A stretch of DNA of 64,000 nucleotides from Brevundimonas sp. G8 (GCF_902506205.1 NZ_LR732816.1:1619603-1683602), one strand, 5' to 3'. Positions 1-9,153 are shown, counted from the stretch's first letter. A program made the numbers and translations. Notes: a model not told the origin generated them from the letters alone.

Positions 1-1867
1 CCCGGTCGGCCAGCGAGGTCGACAGCGGGAACTTCGACCCGCCCCAGGACGGGATCTTGGGATCCTTGTCGTTGGCGTGGGTGACCAGGGCGTCGGTGCC
101 GGTGATGCCCTGGAACGCCCAGACCTGGCCGGCGAACAGGAAGGTGTCGCCGGGTGTCAGCTGTTCGAAATACCACTCCTCGGCCTCGCCCACCTTTCGT
201 CCGCCGATCAACTGGCGCGACGCCCCGCCCCGGCGGCTGGCGACGCGCACGTTCAGGGTTCCGGCCGAGACGATGGCCCCGACGTTCATGCGGTGGCGTT
301 GGGCGATGTGCTGGTTGCGGACCTTCCAGCGGCCATCCTGGGTTCTGACGATGCGGGCGAACCGGTCATAGGTGCGCAGGGCATATCCGCCGGTGGCGAC
401 GAAATCGACCACCTCCTCGAACTGCTCCCACGTCAGGTCGCGATAGGGACCGCAGCCGGTGATCTCGTCGTACAGGGCCTGCATGTCGAAGGCCTCCGAA
501 CAGGCCACGCCCATCACGTGCTGCGCCAGGGTGTCGAGGGTGCCGATATGGACCGGCTCCCAGTCGAAGGCGTTGTCGGCCACCGCCTCGCGCGCCGCCT
601 GGCATTCCAGCATCTCGAACCGGCTGGCGGGCACCAGCAGGGCGCGCGACGGCTCATCCAGCCGGTGGTTGGCGCGGCCGATCCGCTGGACCAGGCGGCT
701 CGATCCCTTCGGCGCCGCCATCTGGATGACCAGGTCCACGTCGCCCCAGTCGATGCCCAGATCCAGCGTCGAGGTGCAGACCACGGCCCGCAGATCGCCC
801 CGCGCCATCGCCGCCTCGATCTTGCGCCGCTGCTCGGCGGCCAACGAGCCGTGGTGCAGACCGATGGGCAGGTTCTCGTCGTTGATCGCCCACAGCTGCT
901 GGAACACGAACTCCGACTGCCAGCGGGTGTTGACGAAGATCAGCGCCAGGGTCGATCGCTGGATGGCGGAGTAGACTTCCGGGATGGCATGCTGGCCCGT
1001 GTGGCCCGCCCACGGCACCTTGCCCTCGGAGATCAGCACGTCGATGACGGCGGGGGCGCCGGGGTCGCCACGGACCAGTTGGACGGCGTCCAGAGCCCCT
1101 CCACCCCTGGCTTCGCCAGCGGTCCCCCTCCCCATTTCATGGAGAGGAGACGATGCGGCATCTGTCTCCTCCCCGCTGTGCGGGGAGGGGGACCGCGAAG
1201 CGGTGGAGGGGCTCTCTGTGTTCGCATCACCCGGCGCCAACCACCCCCGGATCAGATCGGGATCCTCGATGGTCGCGCTCAGACCCACGCGCCGCATCCC
1301 TGGCGAAAAGCTCTGCAACCGCCCCAGCCCCAGCGACAGCAGGTCGCCGCGCTTGCCGCTCCAGATCGCATGCACCTCGTCCAGCACGACGCATTTCAGG
1401 TCGGCGAAATAGGATCGCGCCCCCTCCCAGGCGCAGAACAGGGCCAACTGCTCGGGCGTGGTCAGCAGGATGTCGGGCGGAAAATCGCGTTGCCGCTGAC
1501 GCTTGGACTGCTTCGTGTCGCCGGTCCGCGTCTCGACGTGGATGTTCAGCCCGATCTCTCGGATCGGCGTCATCAGATTACGCTCGACGTCGGTGGTCAG
1601 CGCCTTCAGCGGTGATAGATACAGCGTATGCACCCCCGACCCCGGCCCGGTCGCCGGCCTTGGCCCGCGCTCCGCCAGTTCGATCAGGCTGGGCAGAAAC
1701 CCCGCCAGCGTCTTGCCCCCGCCGGTCGGTGCGACCAGCAGCGCATGCCGGCCCGCTTCACCCGCCGCGACCATCTCCAACTGATGCCGCCGAGGCGACC
1801 AGCCGCGCAACGCGAACCAGTCGGCGAACAGGGGCGGAAGCGTTGCGGGAGCGGCGGCGGTCGTCAC
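1..1867 (-). CDS. Ligase-associated DEXH-box DNA helicase (Lhr-like), 3' end outside window
   Basis: Superfamily 2 DNA helicase of the bacterial Lhr-like group that usually sits beside an ATP-dependent DNA ligase and a nuclease; a repair role is inferred from the family. The start is a GTG at 1867, 58 bp from the divergent helicase gene. Visible motifs: Walker A APTGGGKT (residues 46-53), DEVH (163-166), SAT (197-199), and further on QRIGRANH (motif VI). The reading frame is open to base 1, so the C-terminus lies outside the window. About residues 218-259 do not look like helicase: they are a translated palindromic repeat (1092-1215) sitting after motif III, rich in Ser, Pro, Gly and Glu. Without them the text reads smoothly from a LAPGDA stretch into DAVQLV. 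Partner ligase and nuclease genes are not in the window. Confidence 0.88.
   Translation of the reverse strand, partial: MTTAAAPATLPPLFADWFALRGWSPRRHQLEMVAAGEAGRHALLVAPTGGGKTLAGFLPSLIELAERGPRPATGPGSGVHTLYLSPLKALTTDVERNLMTPIREIGLNIHVETRTGDTKQSKRQRQRDFPPDILLTTPEQLALFCAWEGARSYFADLKCVVLDEVHAIWSGKRGDLLSLGLGRLQSFSPGMRRVGLSATIEDPDLIRGWLAPGDANTESPSTASRSPSPHSGEETDAASSPLHEMGRGTAGEARGGGALDAVQLVRGDPGAPAVIDVLISEGKVPWAGHTGQHAIPEVYSAIQRSTLALIFVNTRWQSEFVFQQLWAINDENLPIGLHHGSLAAEQRRKIEAAMARGDLRAVVCTSTLDLGIDWGDVDLVIQMAAPKGSSRLVQRIGRANHRLDEPSRALLVPASRFEMLECQAAREAVADNAFDWEPVHIGTLDTLAQHVMGVACSEAFDMQALYDEITGCGPYRDLTWEQFEEVVDFVATGGYALRTYDRFARIVRTQDGRWKVRNQHIAQRHRMNVGAIVSAGTLNVRVASRRGGASRQLIGGRKVGEAEEWYFEQLTPGDTFLFAGQVWAFQGITGTDALVTHANDKDPKIPSWGGSKFPLSTSLADR
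1092..1215. repeat. REP-like inverted pair inserted in frame inside the helicase gene
   Basis: Two inverted copies of a roughly 50-base unit lie head to head (about 1092-1150 and 1165-1215). The right copy has the TCTCCTCCCCGC start, a short loop, a GCGGGGAGG stem and ends with GGTGGAGGGGCTCT. The same unit occurs in intergenic positions at 8178-8328, 18247-18391 and 61596-61751. Here it is wholly coding: all codons stay open on the minus strand and the helicase frame resumes on both sides. The unit order is opposite to that of the intergenic copies. Confidence 0.85.
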
Positions 1868-1925
1868 GAAGCCGATATAGCATGTTCCCGTTCCGTTTCA
1901 GCCCCGAGGTCGCTATCTATCGACC

Positions 1926-4781
1926 GTGTCCGACGAATCCGTCATCGCTGAAACCCGCCTGACCGGCGCCGAGCCGTGGGCGGGACTGCCGCCGGCGCTC
2001 GCCACGCCGCCCGGCGCGGGTGCGGTATGCGACGAGGCGGGTGCGAGGAAGATTGGGCGCGGGGCGGCTGAGGGCGTGTTCACAACCGGGCCGGTCATTG
2101 TGGCGCACGCCTCGCTGACGGCGCGGCGGCTGGGGCTGACACCGCCGCCGAGGTCGCCCGAGTTGATGGATGTGCTCGAGCTTTACGCCTTCGTGCGGCC
2201 GGCGCGGTTCTGCGCGCCGTCGCCAACGGGGCTGGCCCTGTCGCTGGGGCTGGCCGAGCCGAAGTCGGCGGAGGAACAGGCGGCGGCCCTGCGCGAGGCG
2301 GCGGGCCTGCTGCTGCGAGAACTGACCGAGCCGGCCTATCCCGAACGCGAGGCGGCGTATGTCCTGGCCCTGACGATGCAGCGGGCGGGCTGGGCCTGGG
2401 GCGAGCGGGTGGTTCAGGCGCTGGAGGCCGGCGGCGTGCGGGCGCGCCAGCATCGCGGGTCGGGCCTGGACGTCTGGTCGCGCCTGACCGAATGGGAGGA
2501 CGAGGCGCCGCGCGGCGAGGCGGGCTCGGCCCCGGTCGACAGCGAGAGCGCGCGCATCCGGCTGGAGAAACTGCTTCAGGCCTCGGGCCTGGACGAGACA
2601 CGGCCGACCCAATCGGATTACGCGGCCGAGGCCGCCTTCGCCTTTTCGCCGCGCAACGAGGAGGGGCGACCCCGTGTTCTGCTGGCCGAGGCGGGGACCG
2701 GCACGGGCAAGACCCTGGGCTATCTGGCGTCCGCCTCGCTGTGGGCCGAGCGGAACCAGGGGGCGGCGTGGATCTCGACCTATACCCGCGCCCTGCAGCG
2801 CCAGATCGACCGGGAGAGCCATTCGCTGTGGCCCGATCCGGCCGAGCGCAAGAAGAAGGCGGTGATCCGCAAGGGGCGCGAGAACTATCTGTGCGTCCTG
2901 AACCTGCAGGACATGGTCCAGGCGGCCCAGCTGGGGAACGGCGACCTGATCGGTCTGGCGCTGGCCGGGCGATGGGCGCTGCATACGCGCGACGGGGACA
3001 TGACGGGCGGCGACTTCCCCGGCTGGCTGCCCGGCCTGTTCGCCATGCCGGCGGCCCATGCGGCGGGGGCGGCGAACCTGGTGGATCGGCGCGGCGAATG
3101 CGTCCACGCCGCCTGTCCGCACTACCGCACCTGTTTCGTGGAGAAGACCATTCGCGCCAGCCGCCGTGCCGACCTGGTCATCGCCAACCATGCTCTGGTC
3201 CTGACCCAGGCGGCGTTCGACGGCGCGCGGTCGGCGCGAGGTCAGAAGCAGGACGGCGAGACGGCGGCCCTGAAGCGCATCGTCTTCGACGAGGGCCACC
3301 ATTTGTTCGATGCGGCCGACAGCGCCTTTTCCGCCTGTCTGTCGGGCCAGGAGGCGGCCGAACTGCGCCGCTGGATCCGCGGGCCGGAAGGGCGGGGGCG
3401 TCGCGGGCGTGGGCTGGAACAGCGGCTGGGCGACATGGTCGGGGACAATGAGGCGGCGCTGAAGGCGCTTCAGGACGCCATCCGCGCCTCGGCTGCGCTG
3501 CCGGGCGAAGGCGTGTCCGGCCGCGTCGCTCCGGCTTCGGGCGAGGTCAACCCCATCGGCCCGATCGAGGCCTTTCTGGCCGCCGCCCTGGATCAACTGC
3601 GCGCCCGCACCGCCGAGACCAACACCTATGGCGGGCCAGAGTTCGGCATGGAATGCGCGCTGAAGCCCGTCACCGATCCGGTCGCCGAAACCGCCCGCGC
3701 GGCGGCCCAGGCCCTGGCCGCCATCGAGGCCCCGCTGCTGGCCCTGTCGCGGCATCTGGAGGACATTCTCGACGACGAGGCGGCCGAGCTGGACGGCTCG
3801 CAGCGGTCGCGGATCGAGGGGGCGTTGCGCGGTCTGGACCGGCGCGCGCGCATGACCCTGCCGGGATGGCGGTCCATGCTGGCGGCGCTGGAGGACGGGG
3901 GCGATCAGCCCGATCCCGACTTCGTCGACTGGCTGTCGGCCGAGACGGCGTTCGGCCGCATCCACGACGTGGCCCTGCGTCGTCACTGGATCGACCCGAC
4001 CGTGCCGCTGGAGGCCGCCGTGATCGTGCCGTCGCACGGGGTGCTGGTGACCTCGGCGACCCTGTCGGATCCGATGCAGGAGGACCCGTTCGACCTGGCG
4101 CGGATGCGGACCGGATCGGCCCGTCTGATCGATCCGCCGCGCACCCTGAAGGTCGAAAGCCCGTTCGACTATGCGGCCAACAGCCGGGTCATCGTCGTCA
4201 ACGACCTGGTCAAGGACGATCCACGCCAGACGGCGGCGGCGATGCGCGAACTGTTCCTGGCGGCAGGGGGCGGGGGGCTGGGCCTGTTCACCGCCATCCG
4301 CCGGCTGAAGGCGGTCTATGAGCGGCTGGGGCCGGATCTGGCGAAGTCGGGCCTGCCTCTGTACGCCCAGCACGTCGATCCGCTGGAGGTCGGGGCGCTG
4401 GTGGACATGTTCCGGGTCGAGGAGAACTCTTGCCTGCTGGGCACCGACGCCGTGCGCGACGGGGTGGACGTGCCGGGTCGCAGCCTGCGCGTTCTGGCCT
4501 TCGACCGCGTGCCGTGGCCTCGCCCGGACCTGCTGCACAAGGCGCGGCGCGAACGGCTGGGTGGGAAGGGGTATGACGACGCCCTGGCCCGCGCCCGTAT
4601 CGCTCAGGCCTTCGGGCGGCTGATCCGGCGCGGCGACGACAAGGGGGTCTTCCTGATGCTGGACGCCGCCACGCCGACGCGGCTGTTCGCCAGCCTGCCG
4701 CCGGGCACCGAGGTCCAGCGTATGGGCCTGGCCGATGCGGTGGAACTGACCCGCAGCTTCCTGAACCCCGAGACGACCTGA
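1926..4781 (+). CDS. ATP-dependent DNA helicase, XPD/DinG (Rad3) family
   Basis: Superfamily 2 helicase with the iron-sulfur domain of XPD/DinG enzymes; 951 residues from a GTG start. Walker A (AGTGTGKT) lies near residue 255, the DEGH box near 453, VTSAT (motif III) near 708 and the arginine-finger motif QAFGRLIRR near 895. Four cysteines between Walker A and DEGH (one near 322 and three near 392-403, in an ECVHAACPHYRTC segment) have the spacing expected for a 4Fe-4S cluster. The family unwinds DNA 5'-3' and acts on damaged or R-loop-containing DNA; the exact role here is unknown. It diverges from the DEXH helicase, and ybaK follows after one base, so the two are probably co-transcribed. 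Confidence 0.9.
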   Translation: MSDESVIAETRLTGAEPWAGLPPALATPPGAGAVCDEAGARKIGRGAAEGVFTTGPVIVAHASLTARRLGLTPPPRSPELMDVLELYAFVRPARFCAPSPTGLALSLGLAEPKSAEEQAAALREAAGLLLRELTEPAYPEREAAYVLALTMQRAGWAWGERVVQALEAGGVRARQHRGSGLDVWSRLTEWEDEAPRGEAGSAPVDSESARIRLEKLLQASGLDETRPTQSDYAAEAAFAFSPRNEEGRPRVLLAEAGTGTGKTLGYLASASLWAERNQGAAWISTYTRALQRQIDRESHSLWPDPAERKKKAVIRKGRENYLCVLNLQDMVQAAQLGNGDLIGLALAGRWALHTRDGDMTGGDFPGWLPGLFAMPAAHAAGAANLVDRRGECVHAACPHYRTCFVEKTIRASRRADLVIANHALVLTQAAFDGARSARGQKQDGETAALKRIVFDEGHHLFDAADSAFSACLSGQEAAELRRWIRGPEGRGRRGRGLEQRLGDMVGDNEAALKALQDAIRASAALPGEGVSGRVAPASGEVNPIGPIEAFLAAALDQLRARTAETNTYGGPEFGMECALKPVTDPVAETARAAAQALAAIEAPLLALSRHLEDILDDEAAELDGSQRSRIEGALRGLDRRARMTLPGWRSMLAALEDGGDQPDPDFVDWLSAETAFGRIHDVALRRHWIDPTVPLEAAVIVPSHGVLVTSATLSDPMQEDPFDLARMRTGSARLIDPPRTLKVESPFDYAANSRVIVVNDLVKDDPRQTAAAMRELFLAAGGGGLGLFTAIRRLKAVYERLGPDLAKSGLPLYAQHVDPLEVGALVDMFRVEENSCLLGTDAVRDGVDVPGRSLRVLAFDRVPWPRPDLLHKARRERLGGKGYDDALARARIAQAFGRLIRRGDDKGVFLMLDAATPTRLFASLPPGTEVQRMGLADAVELTRSFLNPETT

Positions 4782-4782
4782 G

Positions 4783-5256
4783 ATGTCGAAGACCACGCCC
4801 GCGACCGTCGCCCTGACCAAGGCCGGCGTCGCCTTCGATCTGTTCCCCTACGACTATGATCCCGATGCGCCGCGCGTGGGGTTGCAGGCCGCCGAGGCCC
4901 TCGGGATTGCGCCCGAGCAGGTGTTCAAGACGCTGATGGTCCTGATCGACGGCGCGCCCGCCTGCGTCATCGTGCCGTCCGACTGCGAGGTCAGCATGAA
5001 GAAGCTGGCGGCGGTGCTGGGGGGCAAATCGGCCCAGATGATGAAGCCCGCCGACGCCGAACGGCTGACGGGCTACAGGGTCGGCGGGGTCAGCCCGTTT
5101 GGTCAGCGCAAGTCCGTGCCCACCGCGATGGACGAGACGGCGATCCTGTTCGATCAGGTGCTGATCAATGCAGGCCAGCGCGGGCTGTTGCTGGGCTTAC
5201 CGCCGGAGGATGCGCGCAGCGTCGCGGATGCGGTGCTGGCTGATCTGACGGCCTAG
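4783..5256 (+). CDS. ybaK: Cys-tRNA(Pro)/Cys-tRNA(Cys) deacylase, YbaK/EbsC family
   Basis: A 157-residue trans-editing enzyme that hydrolyses mischarged Cys-tRNA(Pro) in the cytoplasm. The whole length matches the YbaK fold: a FKTLMVLIDG strand near residue 48, a KKLAAVLGGK lysine-rich segment near 75, and the GGVSPFGQRK motif near 103 that lines the editing pocket. Length is normal for the family (about 155-160). The ATG follows the stop of the upstream helicase by one base, suggesting translational coupling. Nothing unusual is seen. Confidence 0.92.
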   Translation: MSKTTPATVALTKAGVAFDLFPYDYDPDAPRVGLQAAEALGIAPEQVFKTLMVLIDGAPACVIVPSDCEVSMKKLAAVLGGKSAQMMKPADAERLTGYRVGGVSPFGQRKSVPTAMDETAILFDQVLINAGQRGLLLGLPPEDARSVADAVLADLTA

Positions 5257-5314
5257 AACGCCTTATCCCCGCGCCGTTCGTTGCGCTATAGGACCGCCGA
5301 ACACCGGAGTTTTC

Positions 5315-6382
5315 ATGACCGACGCCACGACCAAGCGACCCAGCCGCAAGGGCCTTTATGCGCCCTTCATCCTCGTGCTGATCGCCTTGGCGGCCTGGAC
5401 CGGCTGGTGGGTCTTTCTGACGCGCCAGATCGACACGCGGCTTGAGGCCCAGGTCCAGACCCTGCGTCAGGACGGGTGGGACGTGCGGTTCGCGGGCAAG
5501 ACCATCACCGGCTGGCCCTTCCGCGCGCGTGTCGGCCTGACCCAGCTGGTGGTCGAGACGCCGTCGGGTCACGCGATCAATGCGGCCGAACTGAACGCCG
5601 AGGCCAATGCCTATCAGCCGACAAAATGGGTGGTGGTGGCGCCGCAGGGGCTGATGCTGACCCGCGCCGGCAAGGGCGAGGTCGCGGTCAAGGGCGACGC
5701 GATCCGCATGAGCGCCAGCGGCATAGACCAGCGCTGGCCCAATCTGGCGCTGGAGATGGTCAATCCGGTCTTTACGACCCAGACCGGCGCCGAACCCTTT
5801 CCCATCGCGCGCGCCGCGCGGATCGAATTTTACGCCCGGCCGCATCTGGAAGGCTCGACGGCGCCCACCGACGACGTCGATGTCATGTTCCGCCTGGTGG
5901 ACGGCCAGGGGCGCGCCGACGGCCCGGTCGAAGGCTTCGCCCAGGACGGCCGCCTGACCACCCAGCTTGAGGCCGTGATCGGCCAGGCCAGCCTGTTGAA
6001 AACCGGCGGCGATGCGGCCGGGGTCTTCTCGGCCTGGACGAAGGCAGGCGGGACGTTCCGCAATGTGCGCGGCGACCTGCAGGCGGGGGACAGCCGCGCG
6101 ACCCTCAGCAGCGCCGTGTTGCGCGCCGATGCGAACGGCCGCCTGACGGGTCAGGTGGAACTGCAGGCGCAGAAGCCTCTGCCCGCGCTGGCCGGTCTGA
6201 TGGCGACGCGGCAGGGGCCGGTCAACCGGATCGGCGCGGCCGGGGCCGCTGCTGCGGCGGGCGCCGCCCAAGCAACAGGAAAGGCGACGGGCCAGGAGCA
6301 ACTGCCCCTGACGCTGGTGTTCCGCGACGGCCGCACCTGGCTCGGGCCCTTCCCCCTGGCCCCGGCGCCCAAGCTGTTCTGA
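5315..6382 (+). CDS. DUF2125 domain-containing membrane-anchored protein
   Basis: A 355-residue protein with a positively charged N-terminus and one membrane segment (about residues 15-35), followed by a large predicted periplasmic part. The stretch with QDGWDVRF and GWPFRARV is characteristic of DUF2125, an alphaproteobacterial family of unknown function. The tail has a run of Ala/Gly near residue 305-320 that is probably a linker. Its stop shares one base with the start of the next gene (TGATG at 6380-6384), so it is likely in one operon with the chorismate-mutase-like gene and hisC. Function is not known. Confidence 0.85.
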   Translation: MTDATTKRPSRKGLYAPFILVLIALAAWTGWWVFLTRQIDTRLEAQVQTLRQDGWDVRFAGKTITGWPFRARVGLTQLVVETPSGHAINAAELNAEANAYQPTKWVVVAPQGLMLTRAGKGEVAVKGDAIRMSASGIDQRWPNLALEMVNPVFTTQTGAEPFPIARAARIEFYARPHLEGSTAPTDDVDVMFRLVDGQGRADGPVEGFAQDGRLTTQLEAVIGQASLLKTGGDAAGVFSAWTKAGGTFRNVRGDLQAGDSRATLSSAVLRADANGRLTGQVELQAQKPLPALAGLMATRQGPVNRIGAAGAAAAAGAAQATGKATGQEQLPLTLVFRDGRTWLGPFPLAPAPKLF

Positions 6383-7068
6383 TGGCCCTGTTGAACGAAC
6401 CCGAGACGAACGAGGCCTTGCTGGCGCTGGACCGCGCCCTGGTCGAGGCGGTGAAGGCACGCGTGGCGGCGGGGCCGCGCGACCGGGCCGACGCCTCGGC
6501 CATCGCCTTGCGCCAGTTGCTGGACGGCGCGTCGCCTTCCGAAGCGGGGGCCGTCAAGGCGGTGTGGGGCCGGCTGGAGGTCGCCACCGGCCCGGCGCTG
6601 GTCGTCTGCGGCGGCCTGGCCCAGGCTCTGGCGGTCGATCGCTACGGCCTGGGATCTCGCCCGATGTCGGCGGACGACGCCTTGAAGGCGGTCGAGGCCG
6701 GGTCGCGCGCGGTGATCGACCTGACGCCCGACCGGCCGTGGTGGGGGCGTCTGCTGGCCCGGCCCGAGCTGAAGATCGTCGGCGCCTTGCCGGACGACCG
6801 ACGCGGCCGGCCCCAGGCCTTTGTGGTGTCGAAGGAAACCTCCGGCCCGACCGGCGACGACCGCAGCTTCTGGGTCACCGACAGCGGCTGGTCCGAGACC
6901 AAGATCGTCGAGGCCCTGGGCGAGGCCGGACTGGTCGCCGATCCGTTGGCGGCGGCGGGCGGCTTGAAGCTGTTCATGCTGACGGGCTATGTGCAGCCCG
7001 AGGACGGGCGGCTGAAGACCGCGCCCGGCCGCCTGAACGGCGTCATCGGCGCCGCCCCCATCTATTAG
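6382..7068 (+). CDS. Degenerate AroQ-type chorismate-mutase-like protein
   Basis: A 228-residue cytoplasmic protein with no signal peptide. The first 75 residues show the rhythm of a short AroQ helix bundle (a LDRALVEAVKARVAA helix, then SEAGAVKAVWGRLEVATG), which resembles the re-entrant helix of alphaproteobacterial chorismate mutases, and the C-terminal part resembles the extension those proteins carry. The charged residues that normally bind chorismate are hard to find, so it may be a divergent or inactive form. Support comes from context: hisC-type aminotransferases often follow chorismate mutase in alphaproteobacteria. Overlap with the upstream stop suggests coupling. The family call is an inference. 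Confidence 0.6.
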   Translation: MALLNEPETNEALLALDRALVEAVKARVAAGPRDRADASAIALRQLLDGASPSEAGAVKAVWGRLEVATGPALVVCGGLAQALAVDRYGLGSRPMSADDALKAVEAGSRAVIDLTPDRPWWGRLLARPELKIVGALPDDRRGRPQAFVVSKETSGPTGDDRSFWVTDSGWSETKIVEALGEAGLVADPLAAAGGLKLFMLTGYVQPEDGRLKTAPGRLNGVIGAAPIY

Positions 7069-7081
7069 TTCAAGGTTTCCC

Positions 7082-8170
7082 ATGACCGACGCGCCCGCCC
7101 CCAAGCCCGGCATCCTCGACATCGCCCCCTATGTCGGCGGCAAGTCGTTCATCGCCGGCGTCGCCGAGCCGTTGAAGCTGTCCTCGAATGAGAACATGCT
7201 GGGCGCGGGCGAAAAGGCGCGGTCCGCCTATGAAGCCGCGATCAAGAACATCCACGTCTATCCCGACGGCCGGGCGACCAAGCTGCGCGATGCGGCGGCC
7301 GAGATCCACGGGCTGGAGCCTGAACGCCTGATCTTCGGCAATGGCTCGGACGAGGTTTTCGCCCTGCTGAACCAGACCTATCTGACGGCCGGCGACAACA
7401 TCGTCTGCGGCCAGTACGGCTTCCTGGCCTACCGGATCAGCGCCCTGGGCTGCGAGGCCCAGGTCAAGCTGGCGCCTGAGCCGAACTTCAAGGTCGAGGT
7501 CGATGCGCTGCTGGCCCAGGTCGATGACCGGACCAAGATCGTCTATGTTTCCAACCCGTCGAACCCGACCGGCAGCTACAATACGGGCGAGGAAATTCGC
7601 CGCCTGCACGCCGCCCTGCCGGCCCACGTCATCCTGGTCGTGGACGAGGCCTATGCGGAATATGTAACCGAGGCCGATTGGGAGACCGCATTCCCGCTGG
7701 CCCGCGACGCACAGAACATCGTCGTCACCCGCACCTTCTCCAAGATCCACGGCCTGGGCGGTCTGCGCATCGGCTTCGGCTATGCGCCGCTGAAGGTCGC
7801 CGAGGCCATCGACCGCATCCGCCTGCCGTTCAACGTCTCGGTGCCAGGCGTCGACGCCGCGACCGCCGCCCTGTTCGACGAGGCGCACCAGACGGCGTCG
7901 CGCGACCTGGTGTCGAACTGGAAGCCGCGCCTGACCCAGGCCCTGCGCGGCTTCGGCCTGGAGGTGCTGCCCAGCGCCGGCAACTTCGTGCTGGTGATGT
8001 TCGATGGCGCCGAACGCGCCGCCGCCGCCAACGAATACCTCAACACCAAGGGCATCATCGTGCGCCCCGTCGGCGGCTACGGCCTGCCCCAGGCCCTGCG
8101 CATCACCATCGGCACGGAAGACCAGAACCGCGCCGTGATCGACGCGCTGAGCGAGTTCGCGGCGAGCTGA
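7082..8170 (+). CDS. hisC: Histidinol-phosphate (or aromatic) aminotransferase
   Basis: PLP-dependent class I/II aminotransferase, 362 residues, a normal length. The Schiff-base lysine is K221 in TFSKIHGLGGLRIG. The cofactor motifs NGSDEV (near 92) and VSNPSNPTG (near 157), and a DEAYAEY segment (near 192), are clear. The family converts imidazole acetol phosphate to histidinol phosphate. Because the gene follows a chorismate-mutase-like gene, a role in transamination of prephenate or arylpyruvates is also possible. It is the last gene of a plus-strand run, followed by a palindromic repeat that may serve as a transcript end. Confidence 0.93.
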   Translation: MTDAPAPKPGILDIAPYVGGKSFIAGVAEPLKLSSNENMLGAGEKARSAYEAAIKNIHVYPDGRATKLRDAAAEIHGLEPERLIFGNGSDEVFALLNQTYLTAGDNIVCGQYGFLAYRISALGCEAQVKLAPEPNFKVEVDALLAQVDDRTKIVYVSNPSNPTGSYNTGEEIRRLHAALPAHVILVVDEAYAEYVTEADWETAFPLARDAQNIVVTRTFSKIHGLGGLRIGFGYAPLKVAEAIDRIRLPFNVSVPGVDAATAALFDEAHQTASRDLVSNWKPRLTQALRGFGLEVLPSAGNFVLVMFDGAERAAAANEYLNTKGIIVRPVGGYGLPQALRITIGTEDQNRAVIDALSEFAAS

Positions 8171-8177
8171 CGCAATC

Positions 8178-8328
8178 GTCTCCTCCCCGCGAAGCGGGGA
8201 GGGGGACCGTGTAGCGGTGGAGGGGCTCTTCAAGCCCACAGACGCCTGTCCTGTATTGCAGAGCCCCTCCGTCACGGCGCGAAGACGCGCCGTGCCACCT
8301 CCCCATCGCTGCGCGATAGGGAGGAGAC
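8178..8328. repeat. Paired REP-like palindromic element (class 1)
   Basis: Two inverted units fill the space between the convergent hisC and MipA genes. Each unit has its own hairpin (CCCCGCGAAGCGGGG at the left), and the outer ends GTCTCCTCC and GGAGGAGAC are mutually complementary. The inner ends carry GGAGGGGCTCT and AGAGCCCCTCC. The position between two gene ends suggests a role in bidirectional transcript ending or mRNA stability, which is inference. Confidence 0.85.
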
Positions 8329-8338
8329 GGATCGACCG

Positions 8339-9118
8339 TCAGTCCGCGCTGGAAAACCGCACTACGCCGATCAGGCCGGCGCGCCAGATGCCTTCGTCGT
8401 CGACCAGGGGGCTGTCCTTGGTGTCGCCAAGGCGCTGCTCATAGTTGACGAAGCCGCCCAGACCGAAACGCTTGCCGACCGGAATGGCCAGGAAGGCGAC
8501 GGCGCCCGCGCCCGACAGGCCGCCTGACGCCTCGTAGGGTTGATAGCCGCTGCCCGGCGCCTGCTCGGTCGTGATGCCGTAATAGCGTTGCAGGCGCTTG
8601 TCGTCGCCGCCGGTGACGTAGCCGCTGACCCGCAGCAGGCCGACCGGCGTCACGCGTTGATGGCCGACCGAGGCGAAATACTGCATTCCGGCGTCGTCGC
8701 CCGAGACGTCCTGGGCGATGCGGCCGCCGACCACGATCCCGCCGAACCGCTTGTAGGCATACAGGGCGGCGTCAGCGCCCAGACCCGGGCGTTCCAGGCT
8801 GGAACCCTCGATGTCGCCGGCCGAGAAGCGCGGGCGAAGTTGGACCCCGGCGCGCAAGTCGTCGCTCTTGACCGCATTCCAGCCCACGCCGTCCAGCCCG
8901 TTGGCATAAACCACGTCCTTGTAGTTGGCCGAACCCCAGGCGGTGTAGTTGATGTCGTCGCCGGTATTGCCCGTCGCGCTGAAGCCGTGGGTGATCCCGC
9001 CGCCGACCTCGACCCGCCAGGTCTTGGGGGCCTCGACCTGCTCATAGGGCTGCGACTGGGCCAGGGCGGAGCCGGCCACGGCGGCGAAGGCGACGGAGAG
9101 CAGAAGGGGGCGAAGCAT
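8339..9118 (-). CDS. MipA/OmpV family outer membrane protein
   Basis: A 259-residue protein with a Sec signal peptide (cleavage near residue 20, after SALAQ) and alternating hydrophobic beta-strands ending in VRFSS, as in outer membrane barrels. The order of strands (WRVEVGGGITHGF, LRAGVQLRPRFS, a SGAGAVAFLAIPVGKRF turn, RAGLIGVVRF) fits MipA/OmpV, a family linked to MltA-interacting scaffolds and to porin-like barrels. A perfect 6-bp hairpin (CGGGCG at 9119-9124 with CGCCCG at 9138-9143) ends right at the start codon and could modulate initiation. It is transcribed alone, towards the repeat. Confidence 0.85.
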   Translation of the reverse strand: MLRPLLLSVAFAAVAGSALAQSQPYEQVEAPKTWRVEVGGGITHGFSATGNTGDDINYTAWGSANYKDVVYANGLDGVGWNAVKSDDLRAGVQLRPRFSAGDIEGSSLERPGLGADAALYAYKRFGGIVVGGRIAQDVSGDDAGMQYFASVGHQRVTPVGLLRVSGYVTGGDDKRLQRYYGITTEQAPGSGYQPYEASGGLSGAGAVAFLAIPVGKRFGLGGFVNYEQRLGDTKDSPLVDDEGIWRAGLIGVVRFSSAD

Positions 9119-9153
9119 CGGGCGTTTCCATGATTTGCGCCCGAGCGGGGAGT

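Noticed and set aside
77..1615. Long plus-strand frame opposite the DEXH helicase
   Set aside because: The predicted protein has no recognisable domain, and the minus strand shows Walker A, DEVH and QRIGRANH in order.
1917..4820. Long open frame on the minus strand opposite the XPD/DinG helicase
   Set aside because: High-GC codon bias on the plus strand leaves the antisense frame open; its protein is low-complexity Arg/Gln/Gly text without motifs, while the plus strand has all helicase motifs.
8178..8328. CRISPR array
   Set aside because: The repeat units are inverted, only two per site, and have no regular spacers; they are REP-like palindromes.
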